Below, piece after piece: positions 1 through 8,289 of a stretch of DNA of 19,926 nt. The stretch lies in NCBI GenBank assembly GCA_016550415.1, contig JABXGU010000853.1, positions 1 through 19,926 on the forward strand, given 5' to 3'. The stretch's first letter is position 1; every line of letters begins with the position of its first letter. The DNA is from an archaeon. GTDB lineage: Archaea; Asgardarchaeota; Hermodarchaeia; Hermodarchaeales; Hermodarchaeaceae. The notes under the pieces are model-generated. The model was not told the origin of the DNA. It was given only the letters and a program-made list of their open reading frames with translations, and made no database searches. The position numbers and the translations under genes were made by a program.

Positions 1-85
1 CAATATCAAAGTCAAAAACGTCAAACCAAAGATGGAGGTCGATATGACCGACTACTTCATCCTCATTACTAGACGACAATTATAA
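1..85 (+). CDS. 3' end of an unidentified gene (partial)
   Basis: Frame 2 is open from the left edge to a TAA at 83-85 and encodes a 27-residue C-terminal tail ending DYFILITRRQL. The alternating charged and hydrophobic pattern looks like genuine coding sequence; one other forward frame closes at a TAG at 70-72. The TAA lies 15 nt before the start of the subtilase-like gene, so the two may be co-transcribed. Too little is visible to name the product. Confidence 0.5.
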   Translation, partial: NIKVKNVKPKMEVDMTDYFILITRRQL

Positions 86-100
86 TCTTGAAAAAGAGAG

Positions 101-3100
101 ATGGTGAATGTGGCTCAAAGACGCATAACATCACAGGTCCAAGGGGCAGGCGCATTATTTCTAATCATGCTTATACTGAGCACATTCACTCTTTCACTGA
201 ATACTGCAGGAATACCACCATCAACTTCTTGGAATAATAAGGAGGAGAAAATTTCTCAGAATCTTAAGGATATCATCGATTCATCAAATTCTCCAACAGA
301 TCCTGTTGATGTGATTGCAAGCTTAAATTCCAATGTAGATTGGAGAACAGCAGAAGAAGCGATTCTTAGAATGGCTCCGGACACACAGATTCGTGCATTT
401 CATCAAATTCTTAATGCGATTTCTCTCCGTACAACAGTAGGCGAATTATACAATATTGCTGGCTTACCTGTTATTCATCGTCTTTGGACCGATATAGCTG
501 TCCAATTGGACACACAAGCAATTAATTTGAAGACACTTTCAAAGCCAAGTACCACAGGAACATATCTTTCCCCTCAAGAAGTTGTGATGACAGAACCATT
601 GTTGGCAGAGGGACTAAATGGCTCTCATACAATTGTTGCAGTCCTTGATACAGGTATAGACATAACACATCCAGATTTAGATGATTTTGACGATAATGAA
701 ACAACCTATGACCCAAAGGTACTAGCCCAAGTATCCTTTGCTGAAGGTGATCCCTTCCCCTTTGACCTTAATGGGCATGGAACATATTGTGCCGGGCTAA
801 TTGCAGGAACTGGTACAGCTTCTAATGGCACATACACAGGTATTGCGCCAGGAGCACAATTGCTAAGCGTAAAGGTTCTGTTGGCTGATGGAACGGGTTA
901 TTCCTCTTGGGTAATCCGAGGAATCGAATGGAGTGTGGCACATGGCGCGGATATTATCCTTCTACCCTTCTCATCGTTTGGAATGCCAGGTGATCCATTA
1001 TCAGAAGCTGTGCGTATTGCCACAGAACAGGGCGTGCTAATTGTAGCAGCATCAGGTGATCGTGGTCCTAATCATATGACCATAATGTCGCCAGGAGAAG
1101 CTTTGACAGCTCTAACAGTAGGCGCCTATGATTCCCAGACTGGGCTAGTGGCTGAGTTCAGCAGTAGAGGTCCAACTTATGACATGCGGAGTAAACCTGA
1201 CCTAGTTGCACCCGGCGTTGACATCATCTCTTGTTCGCTGGCTGGTATCATCCCCACCGATTATGGTAACATATCGATTTCAGTTTCTGCAGATGATTTA
1301 GATATGTTTGGAGTAAGTGCATTTGGTTATCCTGTGAATGGCAACTATACGATGGCAAGCACAACCGCAGCTTCAGCAGCTATTGCCAGTGGAGTAGCCT
1401 GCCTATTACTGGAAGGATGCCGATATGCAACTCCAAATTGCCTAACCATTGGAATGAGACAAGGAGCTGTCTCCATAAACGGAGAGCCAAACGTGGAAGG
1501 ATATGGATTATTGAATGCTTCAGCAGCCTTTGATGCATTGGCAGAGCTGCAAGATCCGTTCCCAGCAGATTTTCGAAGTAGGGCCACTACAACTGGATTA
1601 CCCTACTATGGAATATTGATGAGTCAGGCGGGAGATGAGAATGTAACACTATTGATGAGCACATACACAACAGCGATGGCTGCAATAGTGCAAAGTAATG
1701 TCACAAATATGACCATGATGCACATGCTCATGGGGATATTCTACTTATCAATTGGTAACAATAACCCAATACCTTTTTACTACCTAAATGTAGAGCAGGA
1801 GTTCCATTGGACCACAATACCCACTGATGATTATACAAGGGCTACAGGTATCCTATCCTATGGAGACCTTCTCATAATTTCACGCGTTGAATCTTGGCGA
1901 ATAACGACCGACCCTCCAACAAACGCGTTCCGCATCACTCATTTCCTGATGAATATAGGAACAGAAGAGCTGGAAGATGTTCGATTATACAGCTTATGGA
2001 ACTTTGATCTTTTCACTGGAGCGAATAATACTTCTGATCAAGTTGGGCTCTTTAATAGTTCAACACAGACGTTCCACGTATCAGGAAATTGTCTACCACC
2101 TAATGAGTCACTTCCCGTTGACCAATGTATTGGCTTTAACACCTCCATCACACTTGATGAATTCGAGGTTGGTGCTTATGACCAAGTTAGTGAACATCTG
2201 AATGAAGGTGTGCTAAATGGAAGTAATGCATATACTAGTCAAGATGGAATTGGTGTGGGAACACGATGGAATCTTGGCAATCTAACCGATGGTGAAGATG
2301 TTGTCAATGTGACAATGACGCTTGGTTTTGGGAGCACATTTGCGGCAGTCATACATGGTCTAAATGAGACCGCAAAAGCAACCCAACCACAATCTCTAGC
2401 AGATTATTGTTTAATCAGGGTTACGCTCCCGCGCATTGGATTGCCTGATAAAACCTACCACACAAGTGCTCTAATTCTTAATATTGGTGATAAAGCTACT
2501 GACACTCTTGCAGCCTTCCCAACCAACCAATCTCGACCTAGTGGTGGTGCAATCTTTTCCCGCTATTTCCAGCTGGGCAGTTTGGGGCCCTTCCAATTTT
2601 CCCAACTTACGGTTGAATGGAACCCTGAGTCAGAGGATATCTATTTGGCTGCATGGGTTGCATCACCTGAAATTTCACTAGATTGGTTCAACTTGACAAT
2701 GCAAGAAGATTCCTACCCATTGGACAATATTATCTACAGAGATGTATTCATTAGTTCTCCACCCAGGATGCGCTTTATCACACCTAGAGCTTTGCCTTAT
2801 GGTCCAATGATGCTTAATTTCCCCAATGACTACGCCATCTATAACCTTTCATTACTCACTTCAACACCCATCGAACACTTGGAAATCCTTGTAGATGGTA
2901 ATGCTTCAGATTGGGTGACTATCGCACAAAGCCAAATCAATAGTATCCAAATTGGAACTCGATTCCAATTGACTATAATGATACCATCATTTCTTGATGA
3001 AGGAATCTATTCAGCAGAAATTCATGCCATAGCATCTGATGGCTGGGAAATGGTTGTTCCATTGTTGGTTAATGTACAATATCCAAAGGCAATAATTCTT

Positions 3101-4426
3101 TTTGACACAATACATAACCTGGGAATTGATTTTACATCACTGGGGGATTTATCCAATCTTGATTTGGAGGCGTTAATGGCTGCATTTGATGAGATGTCGG
3201 ACAGTATCTTCACAGGCTACTCGATACTACGTGAGCAATTTGCAGAAGCTCGCCTTAGCTTAATAGAGATTCCAATGATTGATGAAATCAACAGTACAAT
3301 TCTTTCAATCTTTGATGGAATCATTATCTGTGATCCAGAAACTGGATTTACAATGGGTGAAATAGTAAATCTTACCCAATACATAAATGACGGCTTCAAA
3401 GTCATAGTCCTAGCTGATAACCCCGATGCAACAAATCATACAGCACTTAACCAACTTCTCTTCAGCTATGACATACAGCTTTCTGGTTCAATTTCAGCAA
3501 TTAACACAACTGATCTTTCAGGCACATCACTTTTCACAGATGGAGTTTCTGCGATAACAACAGAAGATGGAACGTACCTTCAAACTACTGGACTTACGGA
3601 GGTATTTGCATGGTCAAATAGTTCAGCGATAGGTGGATACCAAGATTCCTTTGGGCGAGAACTTTTTGTTTTTGGTTGCTCTGCTACCTTTGCTAATACG
3701 CACATACAACATCTAGACAATCTTGTTTTTGCGAACAATATCATTCACCATCTTTTTCGGAGAACGGTCAACATCACAATTCTTCCAACAGGGGGTAATG
3801 GTAGCATCTTCACCATTGGGGAGGATGCAGGCTTCATAATCGATGCTGTGAACCAAACTGGAAACGGCGTTGAGGGACTTGAGATTTATGTCCTCTACAG
3901 ACTAGCTAATGGCTCTGACATCTATTTCATAGCATTCGAGGTAAAGGAAGGACGTTATGGAACATTCATCTTCGCTAATTGGACAGGAAATCTAGTCGGC
4001 GACTATACAATCTTTATATTCACATTACCAAGCAATTACAGTAGCACCATGGCGTTCATGCACTTCTATTATGTAGCGGCACCTGAACCACCATTGCCTG
4101 AACCCAAACCAGATTATTTCCAGCTAATGATATTTGAAATAGCTTTGGCAAGCATTATCATGCTTCTTGTGATTGGCATCTACTTTTCAGGTCAATATAG
4201 GCGGCATCGTCGAATGCGAACACCGATAATCGACGAAGAGCTCATTCAACGCATTGATAATGCCTTGAACACTCTTCACGCATTACTTCGAGAGATGGAA
4301 TGGACATTAACAGACCGTCGTTTAGATCGATTGGAAAAGCTACGTTTCGCAGCAGGTAAAACAGCAACCAGACTTGATAAGATGTTGGAGAAATTACGTG
4401 ATATCGCATCAGAAACTGGGATATGA
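101..4426 (+). CDS. Membrane-anchored subtilase-like protein, probably catalytically dead (site-1-protease-like layout)
   Basis: A 1441-residue secreted type I membrane protein. An N-terminal hydrophobic segment (about 15-37) is followed by a probable prodomain (about 45-160) and an S8 peptidase domain (about 170-480). The Asp motif VLDTGIDITHPD (D183) and the His motif NGHGTYCAG (H226) are present, but the nucleophile block that is normally GTSMAxPxxAG reads TTAASAAIASG, putting Ala at position 423. The oxyanion Asn block reads AASGDRGP, putting Asp at 320. A long beta-rich region (about 480-990) precedes a flavodoxin/GATase1-like domain (about 993-1225, beginning AIILFDTIHN), an Ig-like beta domain (about 1225-1327), a Pro-rich linker (PEPPLPEPKPD), a transmembrane helix (about 1342-1364), a basic stop-transfer RRHRRMR and a helical cytosolic tail of about 70 residues. 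ATG 101 is preceded by AAAGAGAG. Its stop overlaps the next start (ATGA), implying translational coupling to the ABC ATPase. The S8 fold is clear; loss of activity is inferred from the missing residues. Confidence 0.9.
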   Translation: MVNVAQRRITSQVQGAGALFLIMLILSTFTLSLNTAGIPPSTSWNNKEEKISQNLKDIIDSSNSPTDPVDVIASLNSNVDWRTAEEAILRMAPDTQIRAFHQILNAISLRTTVGELYNIAGLPVIHRLWTDIAVQLDTQAINLKTLSKPSTTGTYLSPQEVVMTEPLLAEGLNGSHTIVAVLDTGIDITHPDLDDFDDNETTYDPKVLAQVSFAEGDPFPFDLNGHGTYCAGLIAGTGTASNGTYTGIAPGAQLLSVKVLLADGTGYSSWVIRGIEWSVAHGADIILLPFSSFGMPGDPLSEAVRIATEQGVLIVAASGDRGPNHMTIMSPGEALTALTVGAYDSQTGLVAEFSSRGPTYDMRSKPDLVAPGVDIISCSLAGIIPTDYGNISISVSADDLDMFGVSAFGYPVNGNYTMASTTAASAAIASGVACLLLEGCRYATPNCLTIGMRQGAVSINGEPNVEGYGLLNASAAFDALAELQDPFPADFRSRATTTGLPYYGILMSQAGDENVTLLMSTYTTAMAAIVQSNVTNMTMMHMLMGIFYLSIGNNNPIPFYYLNVEQEFHWTTIPTDDYTRATGILSYGDLLIISRVESWRITTDPPTNAFRITHFLMNIGTEELEDVRLYSLWNFDLFTGANNTSDQVGLFNSSTQTFHVSGNCLPPNESLPVDQCIGFNTSITLDEFEVGAYDQVSEHLNEGVLNGSNAYTSQDGIGVGTRWNLGNLTDGEDVVNVTMTLGFGSTFAAVIHGLNETAKATQPQSLADYCLIRVTLPRIGLPDKTYHTSALILNIGDKATDTLAAFPTNQSRPSGGAIFSRYFQLGSLGPFQFSQLTVEWNPESEDIYLAAWVASPEISLDWFNLTMQEDSYPLDNIIYRDVFISSPPRMRFITPRALPYGPMMLNFPNDYAIYNLSLLTSTPIEHLEILVDGNASDWVTIAQSQINSIQIGTRFQLTIMIPSFLDEGIYSAEIHAIASDGWEMVVPLLVNVQYPKAIILFDTIHNLGIDFTSLGDLSNLDLEALMAAFDEMSDSIFTGYSILREQFAEARLSLIEIPMIDEINSTILSIFDGIIICDPETGFTMGEIVNLTQYINDGFKVIVLADNPDATNHTALNQLLFSYDIQLSGSISAINTTDLSGTSLFTDGVSAITTEDGTYLQTTGLTEVFAWSNSSAIGGYQDSFGRELFVFGCSATFANTHIQHLDNLVFANNIIHHLFRRTVNITILPTGGNGSIFTIGEDAGFIIDAVNQTGNGVEGLEIYVLYRLANGSDIYFIAFEVKEGRYGTFIFANWTGNLVGDYTIFIFTLPSNYSSTMAFMHFYYVAAPEPPLPEPKPDYFQLMIFEIALASIIMLLVIGIYFSGQYRRHRRMRTPIIDEELIQRIDNALNTLHALLREMEWTLTDRRLDRLEKLRFAAGKTATRLDKMLEKLRDIASETGI

Positions 4427-5421
4427 AGCTAATGTCAAAAGCCAAGGAACCAAAAATCATCGAATTCAATAATGCTTCAGTCAAACTTGGTAGACACGTC
4501 ATATTGAAGGAGATAACATGCTATTCTCGTAAGCAGGAAATCCTTGGTGTCATTGGTGCTTCAGGTTCAGGCAAAACAACGATGCTCCGAGTCATGACCG
4601 GACAAATAAAACCATACAAGGGCTATGGGCAAATTGCAGGCTATGATTTTGCTAGGGAAGCCGCTGAAATCCATTATGCCACTGGATACGTTCCCCAACA
4701 TGAAACTGAGAGCCTCTACTTTCCATTCTCTGCTCTGGAAAACGCTCATTTCTTTGGAAGAATGTATTCAATTCCTGGAACAGAAATAAAACAACGAGCT
4801 ACCGAGCTTCTAACTGTTCTTGGTTTCGATGAAGAACTGATGCATAAACCCGTGCAGTTCCTAAGCGGTGGCGAAAGGAAGCGGGTTTCTATTAGTGTTG
4901 GACTGATTCATCAACCACCAATACTTCTTTTGGATGAACCGACAACTGGTCTTGACGCACATCTACGCCATGAGCTGCTTAATTATCTTAAACAACTCAA
5001 TTATCGCTATGGAACCTCAATGATTCTCATCTCACACGATTTGGAAGTTGTGGAATATTGTAGCCGCGTAATTCTACTTGAAAATGGAAAAATATCATTG
5101 CAGGGGCATCCCGATGAACTAGTACGTTCGCTTGCTGGTAATGGAGAAGCCATACAAGTAACATTCAAAAGACTCACTCAGGAAACTATTATGCAAATTC
5201 AGGACATTCAATTTGTCCGTACAACAATTCGTTCAGGACGAGGGAGCCTGAAAGTATTTGTTGATGAACCCCAGCATCGAATCCCTGATCTACTTAGAAC
5301 ACTCCATGAACAGAGCATTGCCGTTGAAGAAATGAGTATTGTTGATGCCAGCTTTTACGATTTCTTCCGTACAAAAAGCTGGAAAAATAAATCTAAGGAA
5401 GAGCTTGGAAAAGCACAGTAG
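4423..5421 (+). CDS. ABC transporter ATP-binding protein (ABC-2/ABCG-like), no permease nearby
   Basis: A 332-residue nucleotide-binding subunit expected to drive a membrane exporter from the cytosolic face. All ATPase motifs are intact: Walker A GASGSGKT (45-52), Q-loop YVPQ (Q92), signature LSGGERKR (147-154), Walker B ILLLDEP (D171, E172) and H-loop ISHD (H205). The GERKR form of the signature is typical of ABC-2 and eukaryotic ABCG-type ATPases. Residues about 240-325 form a C-terminal domain like the DUF4162-type extension of drug and polysaccharide exporters. The start overlaps the stop of the pseudo-subtilase gene by 4 nt; an alternative ATG lies three codons in (4432). No membrane permease is encoded next to it: the following gene is a GTPase behind a terminator. 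The partner is either encoded elsewhere or the upstream membrane protein is its client. The substrate is unknown. Confidence 0.93.
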   Translation: MKLMSKAKEPKIIEFNNASVKLGRHVILKEITCYSRKQEILGVIGASGSGKTTMLRVMTGQIKPYKGYGQIAGYDFAREAAEIHYATGYVPQHETESLYFPFSALENAHFFGRMYSIPGTEIKQRATELLTVLGFDEELMHKPVQFLSGGERKRVSISVGLIHQPPILLLDEPTTGLDAHLRHELLNYLKQLNYRYGTSMILISHDLEVVEYCSRVILLENGKISLQGHPDELVRSLAGNGEAIQVTFKRLTQETIMQIQDIQFVRTTIRSGRGSLKVFVDEPQHRIPDLLRTLHEQSIAVEEMSIVDASFYDFFRTKSWKNKSKEELGKAQ

Positions 5422-5430
5422 AAAATCCTA

Positions 5431-5450
5431 TAGAAGAAAGCTTTTTTCTA
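5431..5450 (+). terminator. Probable terminator of the pseudo-subtilase/ABC ATPase unit
   Basis: Ten nt after the ATPase stop, TAGAAGAAAG is followed by CTTTTTTCTA, an inverted repeat with one G-T pair that runs into a T-rich tract. A T-run like this is sufficient for archaeal transcription termination. Confidence 0.5.
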
Positions 5451-5473
5451 TTTACTATTAGTTGACTCATTAT

Positions 5474-5512
5474 CTTAATAAGAAGAAATACACCCTTATC
5501 TACTAACAGGTG
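5474..5512 (+). promoter_or_regulatory. Probable promoter and SD of the GTPase gene
   Basis: A TATA-like CTTAATAAG (5474-5482) lies about 40 nt before the start codon, giving an expected short leader. AGGTG (5508-5512) then sits 7 nt before a TTG codon. This SD is what decides TTG 5520 as the start, because no in-frame ATG lies near. Confidence 0.45.
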
Positions 5513-5519
5513 TGCAGCT

Positions 5520-6044
5520 TTGTCAAAACAACCATTCTATGAATTCAAAATACTCCTAATAGGAGAACCTGCCGTCGGAAAAACAAGCCTGATTTTTAGA
5601 TTTGTCGAAGACAAATTTGAAAGAGAATATAAACCATCAATTGGCGTTGATCTTGCGTCAAAGACATTGGATGTTGATGATAAGGTTGCACGACTTGTAA
5701 TCTGGGATATTGCCAGTCAAGAGCAATTTGCTCCCTATCGTTCCAGTTTCTATCAACAAGCAAATGGTGCGCTAATGGTCTTTGACTTGACTCGTTCAGA
5801 AACTCTGCAAGCAATCGAAAACTGGCAGCGAGAAGTCAATCAGTATGTCGGTAACATCGAATTGGTCCTGATTGGAAATAAATTGGACCTTACGAAAAAG
5901 CGTACTGTACGAAAGAGTGATGTTCAACCATGGATTGACCGCTATGATTGTACTTATATAGAAACTAGTGCAAAAAATGGCGATAGAGTAGAAGAAGCAT
6001 TCCGAGCCATTAGCTCAGCAATCATATCAAAAATAAATCAATGA
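5520..6044 (+). CDS. Ras-superfamily small GTPase (Rab/Ras-like)
   Basis: A 174-residue single-domain GTPase of the usual Ras/Rab length. G1 is GEPAVGKT (15-22). G2 lies in YKPSIGVD, with Ser40 in place of the usual switch I Thr. G3 is WDIASQE (62-68): the canonical DxxG reads DIAS, so Ser66 replaces the Gly that contacts the gamma phosphate, while the catalytic-type Gln67 is kept. G4 is NKLD (120-123) and G5 is ETSAK (148-152). The C-terminus is ISKINQ with no Cys, so the prenylation found on eukaryotic Rab and Ras is not possible. The start is TTG with AGGTG 7 nt upstream. Such GTPases are abundant in Asgard archaea; the exact subfamily and partner cannot be read from sequence. The Gly-to-Ser change may slow hydrolysis or hinder the GTP-bound conformation (inference). 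Confidence 0.93.
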   Translation: MSKQPFYEFKILLIGEPAVGKTSLIFRFVEDKFEREYKPSIGVDLASKTLDVDDKVARLVIWDIASQEQFAPYRSSFYQQANGALMVFDLTRSETLQAIENWQREVNQYVGNIELVLIGNKLDLTKKRTVRKSDVQPWIDRYDCTYIETSAKNGDRVEEAFRAISSAIISKINQ

Positions 6045-6161
6045 GCCTACATCCTAGGAACAGGATTTATCACTACCCAAATCAAGTTGAAATTTTCGAA
6101 ATACATAATCTTGTATTAGATTTTAATGTAAATCCAATGAAATAGCGAATGAGTGAAAGGG

Positions 6162-6205
6162 TTAATAATAAAAGCGTAACTTGCATGATTCGGTAGATGT
6201 GAGGA
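6162..6205 (+). promoter_or_regulatory. Probable promoter and SD of the aminotransferase gene
   Basis: TTAATAATAAA (6162-6172) is a good archaeal TATA box; a start of transcription about 25 nt downstream would leave a leader of about 15 nt. GTGAGG (6200-6205) is a short SD just before ATG 6209. Confidence 0.45.
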
Positions 6206-6208
6206 CCT

Positions 6209-7495
6209 ATGAAATCGGAGCCATATGATTTTGCTGCGTGGACATCATTTATACCAGAATCGGAAATTCGTCGACTTCTGAAGTATAATGTGCCCTACTA
6301 TTTTGGTGGTGGAAAACCAGGAGCTCTACCCGTAGAGACGCTCTCTAAAATATTAATTGACCTTGGTCAGGAACAATTACAGGAAATTAAACAAGGCAAA
6401 GAGGAGTTGGTCATTGATGATTTTAATTATGGGCCAACTGGAGGTAAATTATTTCTCAGAAAAACCCTAGCCCAACGCTTGATGAAATATGATAATATCG
6501 TCCTTGACAAAGAACATCCAGAAGAGGACATAACCATCACAACTGGATCGCAGCAAGCGCTCTACGCGATTCTTGACACATGTATCGATGAAGGTGACCT
6601 AATCCTCACAACGAGCCCAGCATATCTAGGCTTTCTAATGCCAGCGGTAAAGCTGGGTGCCCACCTAATAACGGTTCCAACAGATTTACAGGGTGCGATT
6701 CCTGAGTATTTTGAAGCTGCCATTAGACTCTGTAAGAAAGAGTATGGAAAACATCCTGAAATGATCTATTTGGTGCCAGATTCCGATAATCCGAAGGGCA
6801 CTACATTGCCCAAGGATCGCCGAGAAGCTTTCTTTAAGTTAGCAGTCAAATACAACATACTAATCGTTGAAGATGGAGCCTATCGAGAAATCCAATTCAA
6901 GGAGCCACGAGAGAAACCCATCAAGACATTTGATGTGAAGAACAAGTATGTTGCTTATCTGCGAACCACAAGCAAAGAAGCGGCTGTACTACGCATTGGA
7001 TACAATGTCTTCCCACCTAAAGTTGCAGAACATATCAATACAGACAAGGGCTACCTTGACCTGTGCAGCCCAACAGTCGTTCAACGAATACTCGACATCT
7101 ATTATCGTAAATACATTGATGATGTTCTTCCAAAAAGTGTACAAACTTATCGAAGACGTTGCGATGTAATGTGTAAAGCAATTGATGAAACATTTCCACC
7201 GGGCCAACGAACAGACCCCACAGGCGGATTCTTCATCTGGTGGGAAAGCAAAGACACCACCTTTGATTCAACACAATTCCTTGATAAAACCGCACTCCCC
7301 AATGACATCATCTATGTGCCCGGATTGGCATTTTATCCAATAAAGGGATCCACCTATCGCCCAGAAACTAATGAAATGGTGCCAGTGGAGCGCCCAACAA
7401 ATGGAATGCGAATCAGCTATTCGTATAACTCTGAAGAGACCATTGACAAGGGTATCAGGAAACTTGGGGAATTGCTCCAAGAAGCCTTGGGATAA
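6209..7495 (+). CDS. PLP-dependent aminotransferase, class I/II fold
   Basis: A 428-residue fold-type I aminotransferase with all expected cofactor residues: phosphate-binding TTGSQQAL (111-118), Asn194 in DNPKGT, Asp222 and Tyr225 in EDGAYREI, Schiff-base Lys256 in TTSKEAAVLRIGY with phosphate-binding Arg262, and the substrate-carboxylate Arg401 in GMRISYSY. The overall pattern resembles archaeal 2-aminoadipate/aromatic (LysN/MocR-like) aminotransferases that pass an amino group to 2-oxoglutarate, but it has no N-terminal DNA-binding domain. The N-terminal YYFGGGKPGALP (30-41) matches the substrate-lid segment seen in this group. The substrate cannot be fixed from sequence. It stands alone with its own promoter and a T-rich terminator, so context gives no pathway. 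No oddities seen. Confidence 0.92.
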   Translation: MKSEPYDFAAWTSFIPESEIRRLLKYNVPYYFGGGKPGALPVETLSKILIDLGQEQLQEIKQGKEELVIDDFNYGPTGGKLFLRKTLAQRLMKYDNIVLDKEHPEEDITITTGSQQALYAILDTCIDEGDLILTTSPAYLGFLMPAVKLGAHLITVPTDLQGAIPEYFEAAIRLCKKEYGKHPEMIYLVPDSDNPKGTTLPKDRREAFFKLAVKYNILIVEDGAYREIQFKEPREKPIKTFDVKNKYVAYLRTTSKEAAVLRIGYNVFPPKVAEHINTDKGYLDLCSPTVVQRILDIYYRKYIDDVLPKSVQTYRRRCDVMCKAIDETFPPGQRTDPTGGFFIWWESKDTTFDSTQFLDKTALPNDIIYVPGLAFYPIKGSTYRPETNEMVPVERPTNGMRISYSYNSEETIDKGIRKLGELLQEALG

Positions 7496-7515
7496 TACAA
7501 AACCACTAATTGATT

Positions 7516-7547
7516 AGAAGACTACATTGCTTCTTTCTTTTTCTCTT
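7516..7547 (+). terminator. Terminator after the aminotransferase gene
   Basis: AGAAG (7516-7520) and CTTCT (7530-7534) form a short stem, followed by the pyrimidine tract TTCTTTTTCTCTT. It lies in the convergent gap with the - strand membrane-protein gene. Confidence 0.5.
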
Positions 7548-7582
7548 CACAGTTAATGAAGACCATCATCTTCAAGCTAGTT

Positions 7583-8128
7583 CTACCTGAAGGACCGCCG
7601 CCATTGAACAATAATGATGGCGATAGAAGCGAGAAGAAAGTAGGCTACAAAAACTGCAGAGACGCCAATTGCCATTGCATGAACTAACTGTACAAGAAAG
7701 TCTAAGGCAAAGATTTGCAAACCGACACGGGCAATCAAAAGCAAAGCGCCGTAAATGGAATAAATGGGCCAAGCAATAAGGCCCCCAAGTAGAAGGATGA
7801 ATACTGTGAACAGTCCTGTGCGGCTTCGTACAGGGTCAAGGAAATGGTGAGGTAGAGTACTTGTATCATCATGTTGAAAGTAATAGAGGAGAAGAAATGG
7901 GGTGGGTTCTAGGCGTATTGCACTCCAAAATTGGACACCAGCCTGAATTGGCAAGATTAACAACGTGAGTATCCAAGAATAGATGAACATAATATCTATG
8001 AAGCTTGCAGGGAAAACCAGCCCCACATTGGCAACCCCATACATAGCAAGAATCGTCAGTACACCACTCAAAATATGTGAACCTAGAAAAACTGCGAAAC
8101 GTCGCAACGCTGACTGCACAAAAGTCAC
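7583..8128 (-). CDS. Small four-helix membrane protein, function unknown
   Basis: A 181-residue integral membrane protein that I do not recognise. Hydrophobic segments lie at about 14-38, 43-67, 106-130 and 149-175. A polar loop (about 70-105) contains YYFQHDDTSTLPHHFLDPVRSR, with three His and several acidic residues. The C-terminus is basic (WRRSFR), probably cytosolic. The longest reading starts at GTG 8128, but this GTG is part of an AAAGGTGA Shine-Dalgarno sequence, and the GTG three codons later (8119), 5 nt after it, is the more likely true start. The gene is monocistronic: it converges on the aminotransferase gene and is separated from the upstream subtilase gene by a strong terminator and its own TATA box. 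Confidence 0.75.
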   Translation of the reverse strand: MTFVQSALRRFAVFLGSHILSGVLTILAMYGVANVGLVFPASFIDIMFIYSWILTLLILPIQAGVQFWSAIRLEPTPFLLLYYFQHDDTSTLPHHFLDPVRSRTGLFTVFILLLGGLIAWPIYSIYGALLLIARVGLQIFALDFLVQLVHAMAIGVSAVFVAYFLLASIAIIIVQWRRSFR

Positions 8129-8186
8129 CTTTCTTCAAAAGCTAAACCATAGTTCACTTTTATGCTTTCTTACAGTCAAAATTTTC

Positions 8187-8197
8187 TACTTATAGAG
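8187..8197 (-). promoter_or_regulatory. TATA box of the small membrane-protein gene
   Basis: Read on the - strand this is CTCTATAAGTA, about 60-70 nt before the start codon, between the subtilase terminator and the gene. Expected initiation near 8165. Confidence 0.4.
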
Positions 8198-8229
8198 GCT
8201 TATTTTAGAAAAGATTGAGGAAACAAAAA

Positions 8230-8280
8230 GAGGAAAAAAACTCCAAAAAAAAGAGAGAGTAGGGGGCTACAAACCCCCTA
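8230..8280 (-). terminator. Intrinsic-type terminator of the large subtilase gene
   Basis: Ten nt after the subtilase stop, on the - strand, TAGGGGG (8280-8274) and CCCCCTA (8266-8260) form a perfect 7-bp stem with a 7-nt loop. It is followed by CTCTCTC and a run of nine T (about 8256-8245), and later a second T-run. This is the strongest terminator in the window. Confidence 0.75.
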
Positions 8281-8289
8281 ATTATGTAT

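Noticed and set aside
6045..6070. ATCCT...AGGAT hairpin after the GTPase as a terminator
   Set aside because: Only 5 bp and not followed by a T-run, so not supported enough to list.
7869..8138. 89-residue - strand ORF overlapping the small membrane protein
   Set aside because: The overlapping 181-residue frame has regular hydrophobic helices and a better start context; this one is Cys- and aromatic-rich noise.
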